64,000 nt of DNA from Curtobacterium sp. ZW137. Lineage in GTDB: Bacteria > Actinomycetota > Actinomycetes > Actinomycetales > Microbacteriaceae. The notes under the pieces were generated by a model, which ran no database searches, had not been told where the DNA came from, and worked only from the letters and a program-made list of their open reading frames with translations. This document shows positions 52,608 to 63,386 of this stretch, one piece after another (position 1 is the first letter of the stretch; each line of letters starts with the position of its first letter). Position numbers and translations under genes: made by a program. The stretch covers positions 682,001-746,000 of the forward strand of contig NZ_RJKS01000003.1 of the NCBI RefSeq assembly GCF_003762905.1, read 5' to 3'.

Positions 52608-53090
52608 GTGATCACGATCGAACGCGTCAGCTGGGACGACCCTCGCGGAGTCGTCCTCCGTGCCCGCATGGACGAGGAGATGCACGAGCGGTACGGCTCC
52701 TCGGCCGGTGACGAGGACCCGGCCGTCACCGAAGAACGGAACCGCGCGCTCGCGGTCGATCCCTCCACGGTCATCACCTCGCTGCTCGCGATCGACGAGT
52801 CCGGCGAGGCCGTCGGCCACATCGCCGTCCGCCGTCTCCGCGACGAGGTCGAGCTGAAGCGCCTCATCGTGCTGTCCTCCGCCCGCGGGAAGGGTGCGGC
52901 GACCGCGCTGCTCGACGAGTGCGAGCGGGTCGGCCGTGAGCAGGGGGCCGCGCGGCTCATCCTGCAGACCGGGGACAAGCAGCCGGACGCGGTCGCGCTC
53001 TACGAGAAGACCGGTTGGCGTGCGATCCCGGTCTACGAGCCGTACGCGGCGACGATGCCCTGGTCGTTCTGCTTCGACAAGGCCCTGTAG
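52608..53090 (+). CDS. GNAT-family acetyltransferase
   Basis: A 160-aa protein with the acetyl-CoA loop SARGKGAATALLDECERVG (about residue 92) and the C-terminal VALYEKTGWRAI. The final residues form the substrate side. It moves an acetyl group to an unknown amine. GGGAGGATC precedes the GTG. Confidence 0.88.
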   Translation: MITIERVSWDDPRGVVLRARMDEEMHERYGSSAGDEDPAVTEERNRALAVDPSTVITSLLAIDESGEAVGHIAVRRLRDEVELKRLIVLSSARGKGAATALLDECERVGREQGAARLILQTGDKQPDAVALYEKTGWRAIPVYEPYAATMPWSFCFDKAL

Positions 53091-53108
53091 CTGGGAACTC
53101 TCCACGAG

Positions 53109-53139
53109 GAATTGCACTCTGGTGACCGGAGTGCAATTC
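53109..53139. promoter_or_regulatory. TetR operator, 11-bp perfect inverted repeat
   Basis: GAATTGCACTC (53109-53119) and GAGTGCAATTC (53129-53139) are perfect reverse complements with a 9-bp spacer. The site lies 8 nt before the TetR start codon, so it is a likely autoregulatory site for the TetR/exporter pair. Confidence 0.85.
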
Positions 53140-53146
53140 TTGCTCG

Positions 53147-55455
<2,309 letters not shown>

Positions 55456-55468
55456 TCGTCACCATCCA

Positions 55469-55512
55469 CGGACGGGAGGCCCGGTGCCAGCTGGCACCGG
55501 GCCTCCCGTCCG
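55469..55512. repeat. Dispersed hairpin element 4
   Basis: A perfect 20-bp stem (55469-55488 / 55493-55512) around AGCT; one more A-T pair extends it to 46 bp. The variable pair of the arm is C-G here, against A-T in element 1 and G-C in element 2. Confidence 0.88.
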
Positions 55513-55530
55513 TCTGCGGGTCGCGCGCCC

Positions 55531-55599
55531 GCGCCCGCGGCTCGCTCGCGCTCGCGCCCGCGGCTCGCTCGCGCCTGCGCCCGCAGCTCGCTCGCGCTC
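55531..55599. repeat. 23-bp tandem repeat, three copies
   Basis: Three copies of GCGCCCGCGGCTCGCTCGCGCTC (55531-55553, 55554-55576, 55577-55599) with one or two differences each. Located between hairpin element 4 and the palindromic dimer array, in gene-free DNA. Confidence 0.85.
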
Positions 55600-55601
55600 G
55601 G

Positions 55602-55887
55602 TGCGTCCGCACCTTCCGACACCGCAGAGGTCGTTCGACTTGCGCCCTGTCGGAACTCCCGGACGCATCCTCTGCGTGTGCATCTTTCGACACCGCAGAG
55701 TCGTTCGAGTGGCGTCGCGTCGGAACTTGCCGACACATCCCCTTCGGTCGATGCGTCGGCACCTTCCGACACCGCAGTGGTCGATCGACTCCTGCCGTGT
55801 CGGAAGTTGCGGACGCATCCTCTGCGTGTGCATCTTTCGACACCGCAGAGGTCGTTCGACTTGTGCGGTGTCGGAACTCGCGTGCGG
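55602..55887. repeat. Palindromic repeat array, four units as two dimers
   Basis: Four related units whose ACCGCAG boxes start at 55621, 55692, 55771 and 55842 (spacing 71, 79, 71). Units 1 and 3 are alike, and 2 and 4 alike, so the array is a 150-bp dimer present twice. Each unit is an inverted repeat: an outer arm TTCCGACACCGCAG or its relative pairs with a TGTCGGAA-type arm, and an inner GTCGwwCGAC palindrome lies between. The pairing is best in units 3 and 4. No gene is present. Confidence 0.85.
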
Positions 55888-55943
55888 ACGGAGCTGCGGG
55901 AGCGCACGCGCACGCGCACGGTGCGCGCGCCCGGCGCAGCGCG

Positions 55944-56942
55944 TCAGGCGCCGGTACTCGCGCGGGGGATGAGCCGCGTGGGGAGCGCCGGCGACGGCGC
56001 CGAGGTGCCGTCGAGCGTCGCGAGCAGCCGGAGCGCTGCGGCCCGGCCGAGGTCGGCGCCGGGGAGTGCCACGCTCGTCAGCGCCGGCGCGGTGACCGAC
56101 GAGGACGGCAGGTCGTCGAACCCTGCGACGGCGAGGCTCCCCGGAACCGCGACGCCCCGGGCCCCCGCGACTCGGAGCACCCCGTACGCCAGGGTGTCCG
56201 CCGCGGCGACCACGGCCGTGACGCCCTCGGCGAGCCAGTCGTCGACCACCCCGTCGACGGCGGCGGCAGCGGCGTCGATCGTCAGGTCGGCCTGGGCGCG
56301 CGTCCGGGACACCGTGATGCCGGCGGCGGTGCAGGCGTCCTCGAACAGGGACCGGCGGACGGCGAACGTCGTCGCCCGTGACGTCCCGTCGAGGTACGCG
56401 ACGCGCCGGTGTCCGGCGGCGGCGAGGTGTGCGACGAGCGCCGACACCCCGGACGAGAGGTCGTAGTTGACGGCGTCGGCGCCTCCCGGGGCGTCGAGCA
56501 GCACGACGGGGACGCTCGCGGACATCGACTCACCCGCGGCGGGGGCGTCGACGAGGATCCCGGCGGGCCGGAGCCGCTCGAAGCGCCGGACGTCCGCGTC
56601 GACCGGCTGCGCGCCGCGCTCGGTGACGGAGAGCACGAGCTGGAAGCGGTCCCCGACGGTGTCCCGGACGCCGCGGATGACCTCGGCGAAGAACGGGTTC
56701 GACAGGTCCGGCGCGATGAGGACGACCAGGTCGCCACTGCCGCGCGCGAGGGAGCTGGCGGCGTGGTCGACGACGTAGCCGAGCTCCTCGACCGCGTCGC
56801 GGACCCGTGTGGCGATCGGGATCGACACACGGCCGCGGTCCTTGCCGTTCACGACGAGCGAGACGGTCGCGATGCTCGTCCCGGCGCGCTCGGCGACCAT
56901 CGCCGCGGTGACACGACGGCTGTTCCGGGGAGGGGGTGCCAC
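55944..56942 (-). CDS. LacI-family repressor of the nucleoside operon
   Basis: A 332-aa protein. Residues about 8-60 form the LacI helix-turn-helix (MVAERAGTSIATVSLVVNG) and hinge. Residues about 65-325 form the periplasmic-binding-like ligand domain (VVLIAPDLSNPFFAEVIRG, VAYLDGTSRA, VAGFDDLPSSSV). Divergent from the nucleoside hydrolase with two palindromic operators between. Its ligand is probably ribose or a nucleoside. Confidence 0.92.
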   Translation of the reverse strand: MAPPPRNSRRVTAAMVAERAGTSIATVSLVVNGKDRGRVSIPIATRVRDAVEELGYVVDHAASSLARGSGDLVVLIAPDLSNPFFAEVIRGVRDTVGDRFQLVLSVTERGAQPVDADVRRFERLRPAGILVDAPAAGESMSASVPVVLLDAPGGADAVNYDLSSGVSALVAHLAAAGHRRVAYLDGTSRATTFAVRRSLFEDACTAAGITVSRTRAQADLTIDAAAAAVDGVVDDWLAEGVTAVVAAADTLAYGVLRVAGARGVAVPGSLAVAGFDDLPSSSVTAPALTSVALPGADLGRAAALRLLATLDGTSAPSPALPTRLIPRASTGA

Positions 56943-56979
56943 GCGTCGATGCTACCGAGCGGACCCGCAGGACTTGACG

Positions 56980-57015
56980 TCAAGCGTTTGATGATGTGTG
57001 ATGTCAAACGCTTGA
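56980..57015. promoter_or_regulatory. Twin LacI operators
   Basis: TCAAGCGTTTGA (56980-56991) and TCAAACGCTTGA (57004-57015) are exact reverse complements of one another and each fits the CG-centred LacI/GalR operator. They are 24 bp centre to centre, in the 163-bp spacer between the repressor and the hydrolase gene. Confidence 0.88.
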
Positions 57016-57105
57016 CGCGGCGTGCATGGCGCGTCAGGCCACCGACACCACCGGCGAGCCCGACACCACGGCGACGACCGGAATCCCCAGCGAAGTGGAG
57101 CACCA

Positions 57106-58125
57106 GTGCCCGAGAAGATCATCCTCGACTGCGACCCCGGTCACGACGACGCCGTCGCGATCCTCCTGGCCCACGGCAACCCGGACATCGAGCTCCTCGC
57201 CGTGACGACCGTCGTCGGCAACCAGACCCTGCCGAAGGTCACCCGGAACGCCCTCGCCGTGGCCCGCATCGCCGGCATCACCGGTGTCCCGTTCGCCGCC
57301 GGCGCCGACCGGCCGCTGCTCCGCGAGATCGAGGTCGCCGAGGGCATCCACGGCGAGAGCGGCCTCGACGGACCGATGCTGCCCGAGCCGTCGTTCCAGC
57401 TCGACGAGCGGCACGCGGTCGACCTCATCATCGAGACCGTGATGGCGCACGAGCCCGGCACGGTCACGCTCGTGCCGACCGGCGGGCTGACGAACATCGC
57501 GCTCGCGGCCCGCAAGGAGCCCCGCATCGTCGAGCGCGTCAAGCAGGTCGTGCTCATGGGCGGCGGTGTGCACGTCGGCAACTGGAGCCCGGTCGCCGAG
57601 TTCAACATCGTGATCGACCCCGAGGCCGCCTCGATCGTCTTCGACGCCGGCTGGGACGTCGTCATGGTCGGCCTCGACCTGACGCACCAGGCCCTCGCCA
57701 CCCCCGAGGTCGCGGCGCGCATCGCGGCCGTCGGCACCGGCCCGGCAGCGTTCGTCGGCGAGCTGCTGGACTTCTTCGGCCAGACCTACAAGGACGCGCA
57801 GGGCTTCGACGCCCCGCCGGTCCACGACCCCTGCGCCGTCGCGTACGTCATCGACCCGACGGTCGTCCGTGCCGTGAAGGTCCCGATCCACGTCGAGACC
57901 CAGGGCACGCTGACCCTCGGCATGACCGTCGCCGACTTCCGTGCCCCCGCCCCGGATGACTGCCGCACGAGCGCCGCGATGGAGCTCGACCACGGCCGCT
58001 TCTGGGACCTCGTCGTCGACGCCCTCGAGCGCATCGGCGAGACCCCCGACACCGGCTGGACGCCCCGCGCAGCCGCCACCGCCGTCGAAGCCGGCACCAC
58101 CGTCACCACCACCGAGAAGGCCTGA
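57106..58125 (+). CDS. Inosine-uridine-type nucleoside hydrolase
   Basis: A 339-aa protein with the calcium-binding DCDPGHDDAVA signature at residues about 8-18 and the later His of HDPCAVAYVIDP. It hydrolyses purine or pyrimidine ribonucleosides to base and ribose. Full family length. Start is GTG at 57106 with GTGGAGCACCA; longer frames begin inside the operator region. First gene of the LacI-controlled operon. Confidence 0.92.
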   Translation: MPEKIILDCDPGHDDAVAILLAHGNPDIELLAVTTVVGNQTLPKVTRNALAVARIAGITGVPFAAGADRPLLREIEVAEGIHGESGLDGPMLPEPSFQLDERHAVDLIIETVMAHEPGTVTLVPTGGLTNIALAARKEPRIVERVKQVVLMGGGVHVGNWSPVAEFNIVIDPEAASIVFDAGWDVVMVGLDLTHQALATPEVAARIAAVGTGPAAFVGELLDFFGQTYKDAQGFDAPPVHDPCAVAYVIDPTVVRAVKVPIHVETQGTLTLGMTVADFRAPAPDDCRTSAAMELDHGRFWDLVVDALERIGETPDTGWTPRAAATAVEAGTTVTTTEKA

Positions 58126-58130
58126 CGCAC

Positions 58131-59561
58131 ATGACCACCTCATCGACGAAGAAGTCGATCGGCGCACTCACCGCCGCGCTCCTCGCAGCCTGCATCGCGT
58201 TCCAGCTGAACGCGAGCATGCTCAGCCCCGCCCTGGTCACCATGGCGAGGGAGCTCCACACCGACGACGCGACGATCGGGCTCTCGCAGACCCTGTACTT
58301 CACGCTCGCCGCGCTGTTCTCGCTGTTCCTGCCGCGCCTGTCCGACATCGTCGGCCGCAAGCGCGTCCTGGTGGGCATGCTCGCCGTGATGCTCGTCGGC
58401 AGCATCGTCGCGGCGCTCGCGGTGAACGTCCCGATGCTCTTCACCGGCCGCATCATCCAGGGTGTCACCGGTCCGGTCGTCCCGATCTGCCTCCTCGTGC
58501 TCCGCAACGAGATCGCCGACCCGAAGCGCTACGGCGCCGCGCTCGGTCTGCTCACCGCGGTCAACGGCGGCATCGCCGGGATCGACTCGCTCGCCGGTGG
58601 GTGGATCGCCACGAACTTCGGCTTCCGCGGCATCTTCTGGGTGATCGCCGTCGTCACGGTCATCGCGCTCGCGATGGTGGCCGTCTGGGGCGTCGAGTCG
58701 AAGCCGTCGGCCGGCACCCGGATGGACTGGATCGGGGTGGTGCCGCTCGTCGTCTCGGTCGGCGCACTCCTCACCGCCTTCAACGAGGCGGGGAAGCTCG
58801 GCGCCGCCAACCCGCTCGTCGTCATCGGCGGGATCGTCGTCGCGCTGGCCGCGTTCGCCGTGTTCTGGGCGGTGGAGTCCCGCGTCAAGGAGCCGCTCGT
58901 CGAGACCCGGTTCCTGAAGCGCCGGGCGACGTGGGCGCTCCTCGCGACGACCTTCCTCACGATGACCGGTGTCTTCGCCGTCGTGAACGGCCTCGTCACG
59001 TCGCTCGCGCAGAACCCGGACGCCGGCTTCGGGATGGAGGCCGACCTCGCCTCCCTGGTGTTCCTCACGCCGTACGCGTTGGTCGGGTGGATCGTCGGCC
59101 CGTTCGCCGGTCGCCTCGCCCCGACGATCGGCTACCGCGCGATCCTGCGTGTCGGCCTGATCGGCAGCATCGTCGCGACGCTGCTGATGGCGTTCGTCGG
59201 CGTGCACTCCCTGCCGGTCCTCGTCGTCGCGACCGTCCTGATCGGCATCACCTACGCGGGCATCGCGAACATCATCCTGAACGGCCTCGGCATCGTCCTG
59301 TCCCCGGACTCGAACCCGGGCTTCCTGCCCGGCCTGAACGCGGGTGCGTTCAACCTCGGCGCCGGCGTCAGCTTCGCCGTGCTGCCGGCCCTGCAGATCG
59401 CCCTCGGCGTCGGCGGGTCAGCGGGGACCGCCGGCTACTCCGGTGGGATGCTGCTCGGTGCCGTGATCACGATCGCCGCCCTGGCGACGTCGTTCCTGAT
59501 CCCCCGTCCGGAGAGCGCCGAGACCACGTCCGTCGCCCCGCAGAAGGAGACCGTCCGTTGA
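58131..59561 (+). CDS. MFS transporter of the nucleoside operon
   Basis: A 476-aa protein with about 14 helices and MFS motif A as PRLSDIVGRKRV; QGVTGPVVPICLLVLRNEIADP carries the motif-C-like region. It starts 5 nt after the nucleoside hydrolase stop and its TGA overlaps the kinase TTG. In this setting it likely imports nucleosides or exports bases, although sequence type is drug-exporter like. Confidence 0.85.
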   Translation: MTTSSTKKSIGALTAALLAACIAFQLNASMLSPALVTMARELHTDDATIGLSQTLYFTLAALFSLFLPRLSDIVGRKRVLVGMLAVMLVGSIVAALAVNVPMLFTGRIIQGVTGPVVPICLLVLRNEIADPKRYGAALGLLTAVNGGIAGIDSLAGGWIATNFGFRGIFWVIAVVTVIALAMVAVWGVESKPSAGTRMDWIGVVPLVVSVGALLTAFNEAGKLGAANPLVVIGGIVVALAAFAVFWAVESRVKEPLVETRFLKRRATWALLATTFLTMTGVFAVVNGLVTSLAQNPDAGFGMEADLASLVFLTPYALVGWIVGPFAGRLAPTIGYRAILRVGLIGSIVATLLMAFVGVHSLPVLVVATVLIGITYAGIANIILNGLGIVLSPDSNPGFLPGLNAGAFNLGAGVSFAVLPALQIALGVGGSAGTAGYSGGMLLGAVITIAALATSFLIPRPESAETTSVAPQKETVR

Positions 59562-60418
59562 CCGACACCATCGTGATCGTCGGGTCGCTGAACGCGGACC
59601 TGGTGGTCCGCACCGACCGCTTCCCGAAGCCCGGTGAGACCCTGCACGGGTCCGACCTCGCCACCCTGCCCGGGGGCAAGTCCGCCAACCAGGCGGTGGC
59701 CGCCGGGAGGCTCGGGGGCACGGTGCGCATGATCGGCGCGGTCGGCGACGACGGGAACGGTGCGCTGCTCCGCGACTCCGTCGCGGCCGCGGGTGCGGAC
59801 ACCACGCACGTCGCCGTCCGGGAGGGCGTGGCCACCGGCACCGCCGTCATCACCGTGGACGCGCACGGGGAGAACACCATCGTGATCTCCGGCGGCGCGA
59901 ACGCCACGCTGACGCCGGACGACGTCCCTGCCGACGCCTTCACGGGCGCCGCGGTGCTCGGGCTCTGCCTCGAGGTCTCGATCGACGTGGTCCTCGCCGC
60001 CGCCCGTGCCGCGCACGACGCCGGGGTCACGGTCCTGACGAACCTGTCCCCGTTCGGCGACGTGCCCCGCGAGCTCCTCGACCTCACCGACGTGCTGCTG
60101 GTGAACGAGCACGAGGCCGCCGAGCTCGGCGACCACGGCGTCGCCCGCTCGATCGTCACCCGGGGTGGCGACGGCAGCATCGTGCACGACGGCGACGCCG
60201 AGCCCGTCGAGGTCCCGGCGATCCCGGTCGAGGCCGTCGACACCACGGGCTGCGGCGACGCGTTCATGGGTGCCGTGGCGCTCCGGCTCGCCGCCGGCGA
60301 CTCCCTCGTCGACGCGGCGCGGTTCGCCGCCGGGGTCGGGGCGTACGCCGCGACCGGGGCCGGGGCGCAGGCGTCGTACCCGACCACCGACCAGCTCGAG
60401 GCGTTCCTGCGGGCGTAG
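59558..60418 (+). CDS. rbsK: Ribokinase
   Basis: A 286-aa PfkB kinase of ribokinase type: GSLNADLVVRTDRFPKPGET, GGKSANQAVAAGRLG and the anion hole and base DTTGCGDAFMG (Cys replaces the usual Ala). It converts ribose released by the hydrolase to ribose 5-phosphate. TTG start with AAGGAG and overlap with the upstream stop (TTGA). Last gene of the operon. Confidence 0.88.
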   Translation: MTDTIVIVGSLNADLVVRTDRFPKPGETLHGSDLATLPGGKSANQAVAAGRLGGTVRMIGAVGDDGNGALLRDSVAAAGADTTHVAVREGVATGTAVITVDAHGENTIVISGGANATLTPDDVPADAFTGAAVLGLCLEVSIDVVLAAARAAHDAGVTVLTNLSPFGDVPRELLDLTDVLLVNEHEAAELGDHGVARSIVTRGGDGSIVHDGDAEPVEVPAIPVEAVDTTGCGDAFMGAVALRLAAGDSLVDAARFAAGVGAYAATGAGAQASYPTTDQLEAFLRA

Positions 60419-60436
60419 GAACAGCCTCCCGGCTTG

Positions 60437-60448
60437 TATCTTGCAGAC
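60437..60448 (+). promoter_or_regulatory. Leaderless promoter TATCTT
   Basis: TATCTT (60437-60442) ends 6 nt before the ATG at 60449 and excludes the upstream ATG at 60434 as start. Confidence 0.55.
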
Positions 60449-61387
60449 ATGCGCGTGGGAGTCCTCGACATCGGGTCCAACACCGGCCACCTCCTGGTGG
60501 TCGACGCCCACGGCGGCGCCGCGCCGCTGCCGGCGTCGTCGTACAAGCAGCCGCTCCGCCTCGCCGAGCACCTCGACGAGCGCGGGGCGGTCACGCAGTT
60601 CGGCATCGACGCGCTGACCGACTTCGTGTCGGAGTCGGTGCGCGTCGCCGAGGAGCGCGGCTGCGAGGACATGCTCGGGTTCGCGACGTCGGCCGTCCGT
60701 GACGCCGTGAACTCCGAAGCGGTCCTCGCCCACGTCGAGGACCGCACCGGGGTCGAGCTCGCCGTGCTCTCCGGCTCGGACGAGGCCCGGCTGACGTTCC
60801 TGGCCGTGCGCCGCTGGTTCGGCTGGTCCGCCGGCCGGCTCGCGGTGTTCGACATCGGCGGCGGCTCGCTCGAGATCGCCGGCGGTGCGGACGAGGCGCC
60901 CGACGTGGCGTGGTCGATGCCGATCGGGGCGGCCCGGCTCGCGCGGTCGTTCTTCGCGTCCGGCACCCCGACCGCGGACGACGTCCGTCGGATCCGGCAC
61001 GAGATCCGTGTCGAGATCGCCCGCGACGCCGGCAAGCTCCTGCGCTCCGGGGCGCCCGACCGGGCCGTGGCGACCTCGAAGACGTTCCGGTCGATCGCGC
61101 GGATCTGCGGAGCCGCGCCGTCGGGTGCCGGGCCGCTCGTGCCGCGGTCGCTCGACGGGGTCGTCCTCCGACAGCAGCTGCCGGCGCTGCTCGCGATGTC
61201 GGTCGAGGAGCTCGCGACGCTCCCCGGTGTCTCCGAGAGCCGCGCCCACCAGATCGTGCCGGGAGCGCTCGTCGCGGAGGCGTGCCTGGACATCTTCGAC
61301 CTGCCGTCGTTGGAGATCTGCCCGTGGGCGCTGCGCGAGGGCGTGATCCTGGAGCGGCTCGACCAGCTCTCCGTGCTCGGCGCTTGA
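60449..61387 (+). CDS. Ppx/GppA exopolyphosphatase
   Basis: A 312-aa ASKHA-fold protein. [14 protein letters not shown] is the phosphate 1 loop, [12 protein letters not shown] and [10 protein letters not shown] are conserved Ppx blocks, and [12 protein letters not shown] is the phosphate 2 loop. Hydrolyses inorganic polyphosphate or pppGpp. The size fits the two-domain actinobacterial form. The stop codon overlaps the first of two operators for the next gene. Confidence 0.92.
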   Translation: MRVGVLDIGSNTGHLLVVDAHGGAAPLPASSYKQPLRLAEHLDERGAVTQFGIDALTDFVSESVRVAEERGCEDMLGFATSAVRDAVNSEAVLAHVEDRTGVELAVLSGSDEARLTFLAVRRWFGWSAGRLAVFDIGGGSLEIAGGADEAPDVAWSMPIGAARLARSFFASGTPTADDVRRIRHEIRVEIARDAGKLLRSGAPDRAVATSKTFRSIARICGAAPSGAGPLVPRSLDGVVLRQQLPALLAMSVEELATLPGVSESRAHQIVPGALVAEACLDIFDLPSLEICPWALREGVILERLDQLSVLGA

Positions 61388-61420
61388 CCATTCTGGTCAT
61401 TCTGTGACCACAATGGTCAC
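61385..61420. promoter_or_regulatory. Twin operators TGACCAnnnTGGTCA
   Basis: Two inverted repeats, 61385-61399 and 61405-61419 (extended to GTGACCA...TGGTCAC at 61404-61420), at a centre-to-centre distance of 20 bp. The second overlaps a CACAAT -10 box (61409-61414) that ends 6 nt before the ATG. Probably bound by the TetR protein encoded in the same operon. Confidence 0.8.
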
Positions 61421-62119
61421 ATGCATCGTTCGCTCGGTCCCCGCCTGTCCGTCGTGCCCGCCGTCCTCTGGCTGCTCGCCGGCATCGGGTGGCTGATCGG
61501 GGAAGCGGTCACCGCCTCGGCGTTCCCGGCGTACAGCTACGCCACGAACTACATCTCCGACCTCGGGGTCCCCGACGTGGGCATCTTCCAGGGCCGGACG
61601 ATCGACTCGCCGCTGAGCGCCGTCATGAACACCGTGTTCATCGGGCACGGTGTGCTCTTCGCGTTGGCCGGGCTGCTCGTCGCCCGGGCCGTCGCGTCGA
61701 CGTCGCGGAGCGCCTCGCGGGCCGTCGCCGTCCTGGTGGTCGCGCACTTCGTCGGCATCACCCTCGTCGGACTGTTCCACGGCAGCCAGGCCAGCGTGGA
61801 CGACGGCGCGATCGTCCTGCACGTGCTCGGGGCCGCCGTCGCGATCACCAGCGGCAACGTCGTGGCGATCGTCGCCGGGGCGTCGTCCCGGGCGGTGGAC
61901 GCGCCGCGGGGCTACCGGGTCGCCAGCATCGTGCTCGGCGTCGTCGGCCTCGTGTCGTTGGTGATGCTCCTCGTGGACTCGGGTTCGACGGCGATCACAC
62001 TCCTGCCGGACGGCGTGTGGGAGCGTGCTTCCGTGTACACGATCATCGCGTGGGAGCTCCTCTCTGGCGGGCTGCTGCTCACCGGGGTCCTCCGTCGCCG
62101 GGCAGCGGCCCGCGCATGA
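61421..62119 (+). CDS. DUF998 membrane protein
   Basis: A 232-aa protein with about six membrane helices. AGIGWLIGEAVTASAFPAYSYATNYISDLG is the typical DUF998 start, followed by conserved HGVLFALAG and LFHG. Function unknown. Its TGA overlaps the TetR ATG; both are under the twin operators. Confidence 0.87.
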   Translation: MHRSLGPRLSVVPAVLWLLAGIGWLIGEAVTASAFPAYSYATNYISDLGVPDVGIFQGRTIDSPLSAVMNTVFIGHGVLFALAGLLVARAVASTSRSASRAVAVLVVAHFVGITLVGLFHGSQASVDDGAIVLHVLGAAVAITSGNVVAIVAGASSRAVDAPRGYRVASIVLGVVGLVSLVMLLVDSGSTAITLLPDGVWERASVYTIIAWELLSGGLLLTGVLRRRAAARA

Positions 62120-62718
62120 CCGGCCCCCGCAGCCGTGGCCGGCAGACCAGCGCGGAGATCGAGCACGACCTCCTCGACATCGCCGCCGGGCTCATCGCAC
62201 GCCGTGGGATCAAGGACACCGCGGTGCAGGCGGTCGCGGACCAGGCGGGCTACTCCAAGGCCGCGGTCCTCGCCCGGTTCACCAGCAAGGACGCGCTCGT
62301 CGGAGCCGCGGTCCGACGGTGCATCGAGCAGACCGAGGCGATCCGCGACGCGGTCGCCCGCAGTGCGGTCGGCCCGGAACGGGATGCCGCTGCCCTGGCG
62401 GCCGTCACCGACCTCGCACTCGCGCGGCCCGGGTGGGCGGAGTTCGCGCTCGCCGGACTCGCCCTCCGCCGGGGCGACGACGTCAGCGAACGCCTCGAGC
62501 CGATGGCGGCCGCCCTGCTCGGGATGTTCGGCATCGACATGGCGGACCCCGCGGCCGTGACGCTCGACCGCAGAGCCCGGGTGACGGGCGCGTTCGGTGC
62601 GCTCATCGTGCTCTCGCTCACCTACGAGAACGACGCCTCGGCCGCCGAGGCGCGCCCGGTCCTGCTCGACGTCGGGTGGAGCGCCCTCGGGCACACCGGG
62701 TCGTACCCGGGGCGCTGA
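62116..62718 (+). CDS. TetR-family regulator
   Basis: A 200-aa protein. Residues about 12-60 form the helix-turn-helix (IKDTAVQAVADQAGYSKAAVLARFTSKDAL). The rest is helical ligand domain. Translationally coupled to DUF998. It probably represses this operon through the twin operator upstream. Confidence 0.9.
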   Translation: MTGPRSRGRQTSAEIEHDLLDIAAGLIARRGIKDTAVQAVADQAGYSKAAVLARFTSKDALVGAAVRRCIEQTEAIRDAVARSAVGPERDAAALAAVTDLALARPGWAEFALAGLALRRGDDVSERLEPMAAALLGMFGIDMADPAAVTLDRRARVTGAFGALIVLSLTYENDASAAEARPVLLDVGWSALGHTGSYPGR

Positions 62719-62721
62719 CGG

Positions 62722-63327
62722 CTACCGCTGTCTGGGTGGGGCGAGCAGCCACGGGCGGATCAGACGCGTCACGAAGGGCAGCACCCAGAACGTCATGATC
62801 GGCGTGAGGATCAGCGTCGTGATGAGGACGCGCGGCAGCGCCGAGAGGCCCGCGAACGACGGCACGAGCAGCCCGACGACGATCGTGAACACGAGGTTCA
62901 CCGGGAAGAAGCCGAGCCAGATGCTCACCGCCTGCTTCCACCGCGGCGGGGCGCTCGACGCCGGGGTGTCCTCGGGGACGTCGAACCAGCCCTCGATCCC
63001 GGTGCGCTTCTCGACACGGGACTCCACCACGAGGTCCCTGCCGAGGTCGAGCCACCGCAGCCGGTCGTCGGAGTTCTCCCACGTGGCGAGGGAGTCGTGG
63101 TCGGCGAACCGGTAGAGCATGTGCCACTCGCGGGACTGTGCACGGGAGCGGACCCATCCGGAGCCGAGGAAGCCGGGGTAGCGGTTCGCGAGGTTCACCC
63201 CGGACTGCACCCACCGGGTGACCTCGGGGATGCGCTCGGGTTCGACGAGACGGGTGATGGACACGGTGACGGGCGGGCCTGCGGTCTCGGGTGACGACTG
63301 CAGGCTCCCTGGCTCTTGTGGAGTCAT
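62722..63327 (-). CDS. ABM-domain protein with membrane tail
   Basis: A 201-aa protein. Residues about 20-110 resemble an antibiotic biosynthesis monooxygenase / heme-binding dimeric alpha-beta barrel (VTVSITRLVEPERI, GFLGSGWVRS, RFADHDSLATWENS). Two membrane helices follow (about 135-190). The fusion with membrane helices is common in actinobacteria; function unknown. The stop is 3 nt from the convergent TetR stop. Confidence 0.82.
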   Translation of the reverse strand: MTPQEPGSLQSSPETAGPPVTVSITRLVEPERIPEVTRWVQSGVNLANRYPGFLGSGWVRSRAQSREWHMLYRFADHDSLATWENSDDRLRWLDLGRDLVVESRVEKRTGIEGWFDVPEDTPASSAPPRWKQAVSIWLGFFPVNLVFTIVVGLLVPSFAGLSALPRVLITTLILTPIMTFWVLPFVTRLIRPWLLAPPRQR

Positions 63328-63386
63328 GGGACCAGTCTCGCCGAACCGTGTTTCACGCTCGTGACGCGCTGGGTAGGTTCGGGGGC

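Larger units (their letters stand above)
55456..55943. other. 488-bp gene-free repeat region
   Basis: Between the exporter stop and the LacI stop I find only repeats: hairpin element 4, the 23-bp tandem repeat and the palindromic dimer array. The open frames through it encode repetitive Arg-rich shadows and are not genes. Confidence 0.75.

Noticed and set aside
60421..60435. GCCTCCCG after the ribokinase stop as another hairpin-family copy
   Set aside because: Only 8 bp match and no partner arm is found.
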